Assembly (NCBI RefSeq): GCF_031877795.1
Contig: NC_133931.1
Span: 70,717,429 to 70,781,428 of the forward strand
Reading direction: 5' to 3'
DNA length: 64,000 nt
Origin: Strix aluco
Taxonomy: Eukaryota > Chordata > Aves > Strigiformes > Strigidae
Shown here: in pieces, positions 22,601-34,600 of the stretch
Layout: each line of letters begins with the position of its first letter
Position numbering within the stretch: the stretch's first letter is position 1
The notes under the pieces: model-generated
Told to the model about the DNA's origin: nothing
The model's database searches: none
The model's input: only the letters and a program-made list of their open reading frames with translations
Position numbers and translations under genes: made by a program

Positions 22601-25600
22601 GTAGGGGCGTGCAGGGCCCGGCCCCCCCCGCCCTTCCCGCCGGCGCCTCCTTCCGCGCGTCCCCCGCGGCGTACCGGCTGGCGGGCCGCGTCCTGCGGCG
22701 GGCGGGGACACCCTGCCGCCGGCGCTTTGTGAGCCGCTGGGGGCGGCGGGACCGGGGAAAACCGGTGCGTGTGTGGGTGCGCGCAAGCCGGGCTTGGGAG
22801 GGCTGCGGCGGGCGGGGGTGGCGCCGTGCCCGGGGCTGGGGGCGGCCGTGAGGCGTGGGGGCTGGCGGGGCCAACGGCCGCGGTAGCGCCCGCCGCTCGG
22901 AGGGCGTGTTCCCGAACTTCTTCACCGCTGCTTTCTTTAAAAAAATACTGTTGGGGGGGGGTTGCTTATGGGTTTTTTTAATGGCTTTGTGGTTTTTCAT
23001 TTTTTTAAATGGGGGGCAGGGGAACAGTCCTGTGGAGGCAGCTTTCTAGCGTCAAGTTAAGGGATGTAGCCAAGGCATCCCGTGCATCTGAAGTTTGGCC
23101 CCTGGATAAATAATCCTTGCGGCATAATTTACACATTGTACAGGTAGTGTGAAATGACAGGAATCAGTACGAAAATGCGAATTTGTAGTTGCATGGCTTT
23201 TTGTTTCGTGGTTTTGTTTTTCTTTCTTCTGTGTGTCTGCCTCGCTCACCTCACACGGTGAGGATATTCAGAGTGCATGGCCCTTGGCTTAGGCTTTCGG
23301 TAAGATCTGGGTCACTTGCTGGATGAAGAATTACCGTCAAAGGCTCACCTAATAAGGGGTTGGCTGTTTCTATTACTTTCTTTACTGTAATACTTCAGTT
23401 CCTTAAAGCTGTTGTTTTGGGGGCCTGACAGCCTACTGTACCTATCAACATGGAAATTAAGATCTGTTAATATTGAACCTCTCGGATCAAGGTGCTTTAG
23501 GTCCAACTTTAATTTACATTCTGAGTGAAGTTCATTGTTGCATTGCCCTGTTGCTGTCCAGATATTAACACAAGACATGTATGGCCTGACTTAACAAAAC
23601 ATCGGAATGTGCCTCATGTTAAGTATCTGGCAGCCAAGGAATTCATAGCAGACTCCAGTGGAAGAGGTTTTTACTTTTTTTTATCCAAGTTTCCCAGTAT
23701 GTATTCAGTGGTTACTGATAAATTGTTTGAATGGGAGGAGGGAGAAAAGATTTGTCATTTGCCTCATTTAGTTTATACGCAGAGCTTCCTCAATAAATCA
23801 CATAGTTGTAATGATTTATTTTCCATGTAACCTTACTTTGCTCCTTAAGTCATGTTTTCAGTGCAATTAATGAGGTAGAAGTCTTTCAGGGAGCAGAAAG
23901 AAGCAAAGATAGCATGTGCTCGTGTGGACTAGGACTGTATCTAATTATACCAATGTTTTATTTTGCAGGTTAATGTATCTTTTTAATGTCTCTTTCTACT
24001 TGATTATTTATAAGGAATTTTAAAGATACTGTTGGAAGGGCAGAGTACCAGTTTCACAGTTTTTGAAGTATTGAGTCGCATGGGAGCTACTAGCATTGCT
24101 GATCTGCTGTTAGTCCTCACAGACCTTCAGGCACTTCACCAGCGAGGTGACTGGTCATGGAACATACCTGCCTTCTCAGTGGGTTGCCCTGTACATCTGT
24201 ATGAGACATGAGCTTTGCCACTGGATTTCAAGGATTTCTTATTTTCAGTGACAACAGTGTTTAAAGCTCTCTAGTTTTTTTGCAGTGTGCAGACCAAAGG
24301 AATAGCCTCGCTAAAGAGTGTGGCTCGGTCTTGCTTTTTAAGTGAGCAGTCTTTTATTGGTGTACAGCGGCACAGAGTTCTTCCACCCAGCCTTTCTTGC
24401 AGTCTGATTTTGCAGTTTTAGGTGAGGAAAAAGTACACAAGCTGACACACAGAACTGTGATAGATTTTCTTCTTTGCCTTAACCATGCTCTCCTAACCTC
24501 TTTGCTGATTAAAAGTTGTGCTCGACATAGAGGCTGTTAAAGAGCAGATGTGGAACTGTTCCATTTATGAGAAATACCGCTCTCCTAGAAAGAGAGACCT
24601 CTTGAATGGGGAGGCTGCCTTACCGTGAATTCCAGCAGTGTGCCTTCTCTTCCATACAGTCCTGGCCTGTTACTGAGGGTTGGGTCTGAAGTATTACAGC
24701 TGAACTCACTTCCTGTTCAGCTGTAGGCACATACTGTGTCACACAGGTTCTTCTCTCTGCCCTGGGAATCTTAACAGGGTGAGTTCTGGGCTTGCAAAGC
24801 CTATTGAGGAAGATATTAGGAACGTGTGGGGACTAGAGGTATGTGAAGAAGTTGGTGAGCACAGGGGACTGGGAGACAAAACTTCTCTGTCTGATGGTCT
24901 GCCAGACAGCCCCGTTATCTTCACCGCCACCTCATCCCTCCCTCATCCTGCACTCTGCAAGAGGTTAGATTAGCTTTTTTGCGCATTAATACAACTCAAA
25001 GTAAATGCATTTTAGAACCTTTCAGGCTGAGACTGAGAGTGAAAAAAGGTAGAAATTAAGACAACAAAACAACTGCAAAGAGGAAGAACAACAGCAAAAA
25101 GAAATCCATTTGAGTGCCAAAGAATTGTTCACATCATCTTTTATTTGCTTTATAAAAACCGGGAGATAACAGGAGTGTAAAAGCAGTAAGGCTATTTGAG
25201 AACAGTCCCATGCTTCCTGTAGTTATTTTACTCTGATCTGAGGGTGACAGTGCAGGTCATTCTTGAAGCTACCTGTTTTATTTCAGTACTATAATAAAAA
25301 GGTCCTTTCTGGAAGAAAGACAGACATGATTTCATTAACCATGAATTTTGTTCATTCTAACATCTTCTGGGCACCTATCACATAAGGCAAAGCTCTTGAT
25401 TCTAGTTACCTCTGCAGAACAGGCAGAAGCATTACTGGAGCTCTCACAAAGTGTTTGCAGCTTTGTTTCCCTGCCACTTAAAAACACAAAATGATGCCAT
25501 TTTCCTTTCTTCTAGTGTTTCTGGCCATTTATTGCACCAGTGCTGGTGTTCCTTTGCAGCCTTGGTGAGCTGATTTGGCTCATTAAACCAGCATATTATT

Positions 25601-28600
25601 GTGTTTTTCTGTATTCTGATTGTTTTCTTTTGCTGGGATTGCTTTTCTTCACTCTGATGAGCTGTATTGGCTCATTGCAAGCTCAGATAAGTGCTAGAGC
25701 TGACTCAACAGGGAGGACTGAGGGGAGAGTGAACAGGACCCACCCTCTTCATCAGCAATAATCTGTTAGATTGGCTTAGTTGCACATGAAAATTTCTACT
25801 CCTATATTTATCTCCATGATTGTGTCAATCGGGGAACTCACAGAGTGGGAAAGTAGGTAGTAAGAGAATTGCTGAGGGATGAATTCCTAGCTCCTTCGGT
25901 GCCACCTTTGGTGAATTGAGGCTATAGAGATGATAATAGTGAAGAAGTGAAAGTGTGGGACAAGGTGTATTCTCTCTGTTTAAAAGAAAAATCAAAACCT
26001 CCACCATGTTAAATGTGTGGTTCGTTATTCTTATTTTCTTTGTTCAATATGTGACTATTAGTTTGTAATAAGTCATGGAAATTATCTGGTTTTTAATGAT
26101 GTTTCTCACTGTATTGCTAATTTCAAAGATGCGTTTTTTTCAGCTTCTCTGTGCATGGGAGGTATGATACTGACTTTCAAGACAGGAAATGGAAACATAC
26201 AGAAGGAGAAACAAGGGTACTCTGTGATTCTCTTGTTCAGTGCTGATGTTTTGGAGAACTTAAAAAGGGCTTAAGTTCATATTTTATACCTTAATGGTAA
26301 GTTCATACTCAAATCTGAATGCAGAGTCTCTAAACGAGGAGAACATATGATACCTATTTAGTTCAAGTGACTTGCCTTACATCAGATTGAAGCCCTTGTG
26401 ATGGAAGAGTGGTGTATGGTTTCCCAGGGCAGTCTTCTGTTACAAGCTGTAAGACCATCCTCTCCCTTCCTGCTGTCCATTGGTTTTCCACAGCATGCGC
26501 TGCAACTTCTGAAAAACTAAATAGGATCCTGTAGACCAGCAAATGTTAAAAGGGCTGTAGTCAAACTGCTCTTGAGAAAATCAGTCACGAGCTGAACCTC
26601 CCAAGGTATAACTCCAGATGGACCTTTAGGGTTTTTTAAATGTATCTCAAAACACAGGTGTTTTCATATGACTTATTACCAGATAGAATTTGTAATTTTA
26701 ATAGAAAACAAGTCTGGGTGAATGTGCTAAATATGTAGAAATACAGTCACTGAAATAAGATGTCTGTACAAGGTCAGACTAGGAGTGTGTCTCTGGCATT
26801 CTGATCTCTGACAGCAGCCGGTGGGACAGGATCTTCTCCCATCTTCTGCCTGACACTGCACTACTACTGTATGTAGGCTTTACAGGATAGAAGCTTTCTT
26901 ACCCAGGAAGGTGTCTGAATGTAGACATAGACTGAACTACTTTTCAAATGTTAGTAGTGTCTTTGTTGATTCCTAACCTGCTTCAGGGGCCAAACATACT
27001 ATTTCCCTCTACTACCAAATTTCTTGTGTGGAGAGGTACTGTACTATCACCTGCTAAAAAAGAGGCTGGTGTCATGGCCAGATCCTGTACACCTGTGTAC
27101 ATGGAGCTGCTTCTTGCTGGCCATTTCCACCACTACAGCCTCTGGACACAGAAGACCAAGAGGCCTTTTCTGTGCATTTTTGGATCTTTTATGACCTTAT
27201 GGATGCAACTACTTCTTCCATTCTGTGATGTTGCTCTGACGTGATCTTGATAAAAAGGATTGCTACAGAGATGCAAAGGACTGAGTAGCTCACCGCCACT
27301 CACCTGTCATTTAGCTTTGCTCTGGTACAGGAGGAGACTTTGAGGAGTGGGAGGGAGCAGGTGTGAATCCCAGAGGACTGTGTCCTCACCTGCATTTTGT
27401 TTCCCTTTTTTCTTGACAGCTGGTCCTTCCCTGTCATTTTATGAGCTTAGAAGGCAGCTGTTCTCTCTTCTCCAGTTTGCAGATGAATGCTCCCCTGTTT
27501 GCTGCCAGGCATGGTGGTCTTGTCTATGAGTGCAGAGTTGCATGAGTTGGTTTGACTTCAGTACTCATCTGACCACTGCAGTTTGGGAAGTTGTACTGGA
27601 TCCTCTGAGAAACTAGCCTATCTAAGAAAAAAATTCCTTTTTCTTTCAATTCTGCAAGCTGAAGCAGTCTGCTCAGGGACTAGAATCCTGTTTTGGGGAA
27701 TGAGACCATGGTTGTTATGAGATGAAGGTGCCAGTCTGAACCATCAGTGTAAAATCTGACATTGCAGTGGGCTGGTAGCTTAGGGCTTGAAACTGCTAGC
27801 TTAGGCTTTTCTCCTGCTGTGTGTTCCCTGCCCCTACCCTAGATCTACAGCTTTGTGCAGCTACAGGGTGAGTTGGTTATTGAGCTGTTTTGGGAAGTGA
27901 GAGGAAGCAGGAACTGATCAATGGAAAACTGAGCTGCATGATGACTAGATCTACATCAGGGAAGAGAAGAAGAATATGAATAACGCTTTCCACAGCAGCC
28001 TGGAGATGCATCAGATTAAGCACAGCATGAGACAGCACCTTATGCCTCATTACTCATCCTTGCCCAGCCATTGTGATGCTGAAAAGTACTTTTTTACCTC
28101 ATCTGGTGCATCTGTGAATATGTAGCATATTTCCTTTTGAATTCTCTTTCTTTACATGGGCCTTCTATTTCATAGTGTCTTCTTGATCTTCTGTTAGCCT
28201 CCACTGCAGAGCTTTGAGGAGCTTTGGTGCTACCCCAGTCAGCTTCAAACAGTTTTCGGTTCCCCCTCTCTCCCTCAGCCAGTCATCTGAAGCTGTACCC
28301 TCCTCCACTTTAAGAGCTTTTTTTCTTTCTTCCTGTCCTTTGATTGAGGAAGATGGGACTCTTGACTCCTGGAACTGTTTCCTGGAGCAAGCAGATCATT
28401 GCACAGATAGTTCCAAAGTTGTGTTTTCTGGAGGACTATTGGGAGCAACTCCAAATAGCTCAGGAAAGGCCCTCCCTACTTTTGGGAGAATTCTTCAAAA
28501 GACTGTGGGAGTAGTTCCAACATGACATGTTTTTCAGCAAAGTTGAAGGCAGAGGGCTGACCCACTGGGAATGGGCTCACCAAGAACTGGAGTGCTGAGA

Positions 28601-31600
28601 GGAGGCGCAGAAGCAGCTAGGTTCACTGTGGCTTCCCTGGGGAGGATAACTTCTTGAAAACCTCTGCTTGCCAGGGGGTTGTGCCTGTTAGCACAGACCT
28701 GGAACTTAAGCTATATGCGTGTCTGGATGTTTGTCCAGAGGTCTCTGCACAATGTTCCTCACAGCTTCTGGTTCCAAGAACATGAAACAGAGGAACTGGT
28801 GCCTGCCCAGCCCAGCCCTGGAAGAGCTTTCCAGGTTGGGTCCTGTATTGCATGTGAATGCACCCTGCTGAAGTGCACATCACTGACTGGGAGCTGCTGA
28901 GACGGACTGACTTCTCTGTAGTGCAGTAAGATTTACAACGCACCCATGCTAAATATTTACTTAATGTGAGGCTGCAGAAAGGGAAAAGAACGTGCGGATG
29001 TGTTCACTGACAAGCCTATGTGTGAAGAATAGTGGAAAGCCAAGTCTGCATTAGCTTTAAAGAGTGTGCAGTGTTTCAGCTGTCATCAAGATTGGTGAAT
29101 ACAAAATTGTAACTCGTACACCACAATTATTTGTTTGGAATTGAAGTGTGTTCTGATGTTTTTAACATTAGATATTTTAAAGTTAAGACTTCAGATCAGT
29201 TTCTAGGAATCACTGACTTTTTCAGTCTGAGACTGTGTTAGAATAATACATTTGTTTTGGATTTTGCAGATTGCCTTCATGACCTTGACTCTGTTTCCTA
29301 TCCGACTCTTTTTTGCTGCTTTTATGATGTTGCTGGCCTGGCCTTTTGCATTCATTGCTTCAATGGGATCTGACGAGCAAGAGCTTGAGAAGCCCCTCTC
29401 CTGGTGGCGAAAGTGAGTCACTGATGTGGTGAAATATTGAGAATCATTATTTAGTTCAGCAGTTGGAAATAGAGAAGATTGGAAATACCTGATACCTGTC
29501 CCACAGACCTGCTTTTCTCTTCAAAAGAAAAATATAAAAATTAATATTTAAACACTTTCCTCAGACGGGAAACTAAAAATACCTCAACTGTTTGATTTAC
29601 CAGATGACCCAAGAATTACAGGGAGAAAAATTGACATTCTTTGGCCTCTTATCTCTATTGAGGATGTAGTGTGAAGCTTCATTGTGACATCCTTCAATTT
29701 CAATTATTCCTGTAATGTCAACTTCTTGTTATGAAGATTGACACTATGGAATGTGCCCAAATTTCATATTCTCAATTGTTGTTTTCAACTGCTTCACCCT
29801 GTGATGAATTGACAAAACTTCTGTTGATTCTCTGAGGACTTGCCCCATGCTTTGGTGCTTATTAATAAGGCTGTGCTTGCATTCATATTGGAATGCTAAT
29901 TAAGGTAGAATGTAAGACACTGTTCACCCATCCATGAAAACTGCTGTTTGAGGAGCAAGGAAGGAGGAGTGTATCACCTCTTCTGTAGAGAACTTTAAAA
30001 TTTTGAGCTGGCACTAGCATGAGGGAAGTTGATTGTATTCGCATCACAGGAGGGAAGGAGGTTGAGAACCACAGAGGCATACCACTTTATGTTTAATTTG
30101 GAATTATATCAGTATAATAACTGAAGGAATAATGCACTGCCTTCAATCTTGCATACAGTTATTTGGAAGCTTTTTAGATTTTCTGTCCCCCATTTCATCC
30201 AGTTTTCAGTGTCACCCTGCTCTCCAGCCTCCAATCCCTGTGAGTATAACAAATAGTGGTGTTTGTTTTTTGCACTCTGTTGGTTCAAATTAAATGTTTC
30301 TTTTTTCGTGACTGTTAGACAGTTTAAAAAAACAAGCAGGGAAAACCCCATCACACACACCCCCCACCCCCCAAAAAAAAAAAACCCCACAAACCAAAAA
30401 AAAACCAAAAACAAAAAACCCAACACTTTAGGAGAAGATGGGAAAAAGGGAAGAGAGTAAAATATTTACAGAGCTCCCAGATGTGTTCTGTAGGCATCCC
30501 CATGTTTGAGAATACCTGCCCTACATTTCTCCACTGCTTTGTTTGGGTAAACTCCAAACCAAGAGTCAGAGTTGTTGCATTTTAGCAGTATCCTAAGAGC
30601 ATTTTTCAAGACTCGGTTTATTAGAGCTTTTTTGGTGTTAGTAGAAAGCATTATTAGACATTGTATAGAAAAAACTCAACGGTCATAGTCTGAATCAAAG
30701 TTAATTTAATGATAAACTAAATGCTAAACTTGCTGTTTAATATTCAGGCATGAAATGAAATTGAATAGCATCTTACCTTGAAAGTGGTCTTAAATCTGCT
30801 GAGAAAGAGAAAACAAAAATCCTGCTCTGTTTAAGCAGCATATCCTATCTGTACTTTTGTCATGCTTACAAAGTTTTTATGTAACATTTTTCTTCTTGTT
30901 ATTTTAAGGTATTCTTGTGGCAGCGTAACAGTTTTCTCAACTCTTTACAGGATAGTGGATATTTTGCTGAAAGCAATCATGAGAATGATGTGGCTTGCTG
31001 GTGGATTCCACTGGATAAGTGTAAAAGGCAGACGGGCATTGCCGGCGGAAGCAGCAATATTAACTGTGGCTCCCCATTCTTCCTACTTTGACGCCATTCC
31101 AGTGACTATGACCTTTGCCTCCATTGTGATGAAAGCAGAAAGCAAAGATATTCCTGTTTGGGGAAGTAAGTTGACAGATACGTAATTTTTCAAGAACAAT
31201 TAAAAATTATTACTTAGGAAGTTCACTGGTTGTGTATGAGAAGGCCTGAAACACAAAGAAAATTATGCTATAATATACGGTGAGATTTATTTTTTTACTG
31301 GACTTCGAATGTCAATAGAAAAAACTGGGTGGATATTGGGTGGTTTTCCCCTTTCTCTAAAGTTGAATCATTGTACGAAGTCAAAACAATCCTACAGAAC
31401 TCATGGTTAAATTTGCAGTGAAATTGCAACATTTTAAGACCTGACAAATAGAAAAGTTAGGATGGGCCTACGAAAGCGAAGGGTGAGGCTATAGGGGAAG
31501 TCCTCCAAATCTTCTTTCTTGGTGCAAGTTGGGGTGCCATCCCAGAAATATGTTTCAGGAATGTTGTCTGCCCTCCTTGAGGGAGTGCTGCTAATCCTTC

Positions 31601-34600
31601 ATGCGTCAGTAAGTTTGTTTCAGGCAGGGTGTGAGAGATGAGCAAGAGCAGATTGTTGTGCAGTCAGATTAAGAAGTGCAGATGCCCAAGTCAGTAGTGT
31701 TTGAATACTGTCTTTGGAGCTATCAATGTAGCTTCTCACAAAAGCTTGAGAGACACCTGTGATTTTTGGTGCAGTTGTGACAAAAAAATTTGTAAGCTTT
31801 TACGCTTGTAGACTTCAAAGTGCATATGTGGAAGCAATTTGAAGAAACCCACCATGTTGTGTCTAGGGACCAGTGAAGTTCAAAGACTCTTCCTGTGTCT
31901 CATTGTGTAGATTTTAAGGGTAGTATAAAAAGGAGAGAAGATTTTACTTTGTCCTTGAGTAGGGACTCTAATTTAAAAGTCTAAACAAAAGCTTTGAGTT
32001 CCTTTGCAACTCTGCAGAATCAGGCTGTTGGTGTTGACATACTCTAAAATTTCATTAGCAATGTGGTTTTAAGGAGATGTTCAAAACCAGAAACTGAGAC
32101 ATGGCTACAAATGGTGAGTGGTTACATCTGGAAGCTTTGTGTAGGGGAAACTCTTGATATAAAGGTCTCTTTGTCTCAGGTAAAGCTCAGGCTAGAGCTG
32201 TAGCTGTATCTCAATTTCATTGAATATCTGACTCGTAGAGTTTAGTAAATATTTGTGGCAGTAAAAAAAAAATCGGTGTAAAAATTAATAGATGCTTTGA
32301 ACAAAAAGGGTGAAGGCATGCGTTTTTAAAAACAAATGTATACGAACAAGCATAATGTGAAAACAAAAAGAAATTGAACTCCATTGTCCAATACTGAAAG
32401 AAGATACTGCTGTGAGACAGTATACTGACACTCCTGTATAGTATAGGTGTATCCAGGCCAACTTGGGCTTTAGGAGCCATCCAGCCATAGAAGCAGGGGC
32501 AGATTTATCGTCTTTCTCAGCTGACTCAGTTGACTGTTTAATAATTGCTAGGTCAGCAAAATAAAATAGTCAATGTGGTGCTCTCCTTTCCTTGCAGCTG
32601 GATTGTTTGGAGGACCCAAACTAGATGAGGTAACTTCAGGCCATGATGTATTACTGGAATGTGATGAAACAACAGAATGGCATTTGACAGAATGCTATAA
32701 TAGCTGCTTAACTATCCCATGTAATAGATTTAGTGGGGACTAGTGGGAAAACCTGAGGAGAACCTGTAGGGATGTGGAGGAGGGATGTGGAGGTTGTAGT
32801 TACCCTGAATGTAGCACAGATAAAGCATATCAAATAGTTCAAACTATTTCCTATATACCTAATTTAATTTTAAGCTTTTAAAGGATTCAATTGAAACTCT
32901 AGACTTACTACAATAAACTTAAAAAATTATTCACTTGATTTTGTTCATGTGTGTGAGCAAAACCAGTTACAGGAAAAACAGAAAACCCAGAAAACTACAT
33001 ACTGTGATTTGATGGAATATTACTGGAATGTACAGTGCAGTCAAGTAAATGAGTATTTTGTCCTGTATAGCTGCATTTGCTTTATGTCATGCAGCCACAA
33101 AAAATATGTAGTTCCTTATGAAGCATTCAGAAAAATGCCACGGAAATGAGGCATGGCAAAGGTCGTAAGTGGGATTCAGAGTTCAAAAACCTTTTTTGTT
33201 TTTAGAGGAACACTTTTATATGAGCAACATTAATTACAGTAGTTTGTGTTATTAAAGTAAATAAACCTTAACAGAGAGGTGAGTAATCACTGTAATAATT
33301 AGTTTGGCTTAAAATTTAGTAAAAACTTTCCAGTGGAGTGAAGTTGTGATTTTTTTTTTTTATTTTTTTTTTCCCTGCTTGAAAGAGGTTTCCTGTGAAG
33401 CAGATGGTACTGACTATCCTCTCCTTCTTTCATCTAGTGTTTTAATTCCAATGTTATTTACATTTCTCTATATACACACAAAAATGTATTTCATATTATT
33501 GGACCACTGGTATTTCTCTTATGCTGTCTGTGAAAAGCTGTTCATGTTTTTCTTGGATTGCTTGGTGAATTGTCAACACTAGACATTCATCTAGAATTTA
33601 TCCCAGAGAGGTCAGAATTGTTTTTTATGTTTTTCAGTTTTTTAAATCTTACAAACTTGTACCATGTCCAGTGAAGTTTTGGAGCCAGCCATTGATAATC
33701 CTAACCTTACTATCTCTTAATTGAGTCTTGTTAATGGTCATTCAGAATCTTCTGGGAAGTTTTGAATAAAGTACATTCATTTAACTCTGAACAGACTTCA
33801 ACATGTAAAAAATTAAGCAGCAGAGGAAATTTGACGTTAGTTTCCAAGGATGAGGACTTTGGGTGAAGAGTAGATCTTCATTGAGAATATCCAAATATGA
33901 TATAAGTAAGTTTGGCTTTCTGATGTAATGACAGTGTTTGTCAGGACATTGTATGTTGTGTACCAGAGGGATCAGGTGCTTTATCAGGCATAAAAAGATC
34001 TGATTGCAACTGGTTACCAAGATTGGTTCCAAAAATATTTTTATAAGTTTCTGGAGAACCTGCCTGTATTGCTGTACCCTTAGTTTGCCAGTCATGGAAT
34101 ATTAAAATTTTGATCCACTTTTGAGTCCAGATGATTAAAAGCCTGTTGATATAGGATTGGAAGTATTCCACAAGTGTGTTTGTGTATGGGTGTTCCATTG
34201 CTGTCTTGAAGGCAGTTCTCCTGGACCACAGAGTCCAATTTCAGAAGCAGACTTAAGTCTTGTGACTTTTTCAGACAACTTCCTTCCTTCTTTTTGGGAA
34301 AACAAAGAGGGGGGGGAAGCTCTTTTGCTCTGACAGAAGAGTTGTGACCTCTTCAGTTAGGGGTCAGTAGTGAAGGAAATGACCTACGTGACACACACAC
34401 TAGGTTAACAAATTCTGGGGAGGAACTGCTTGCCCAGGTATAAATGAGATTTCAGTGGTCATCAAAAGAAATCAGTATCAGGTAAGTAGAGAATGCCAGA
34501 ACAGATGGAGCACACCACCACGATGCTGAAGAAGGACATGTATTTCTGCACAGTGGCTTTTCAGAGTTTTGGTAGGTTGGAGATGTGAAGTTTGACGGAC

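Larger units (their letters stand above)
21945..22920 (+). promoter_or_regulatory. LPCAT1: CpG-island promoter of LPCAT1
   Basis: Base composition changes sharply from AT-rich to very GC- and CpG-rich around 21945 and back around 22920, enclosing exon 1. I see no TATA box close to exon 1. GC-box-like GGGCGG and GGCGGG runs are scattered through it, as expected of a broadly used TATA-less promoter. The transcription start cannot be read from sequence and probably lies within about 150 bases of the ATG. Confidence 0.85.

Noticed and set aside
21780..22851. Several long overlapping open frames on both strands (up to 232 codons) around LPCAT1 exon 1
   Set aside because: They are Pro/Arg/Gly/Ala-rich, occur in nearly all frames, and follow from the scarcity of stops in a CpG island. 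Only the 22484-22600 segment matches a known protein.
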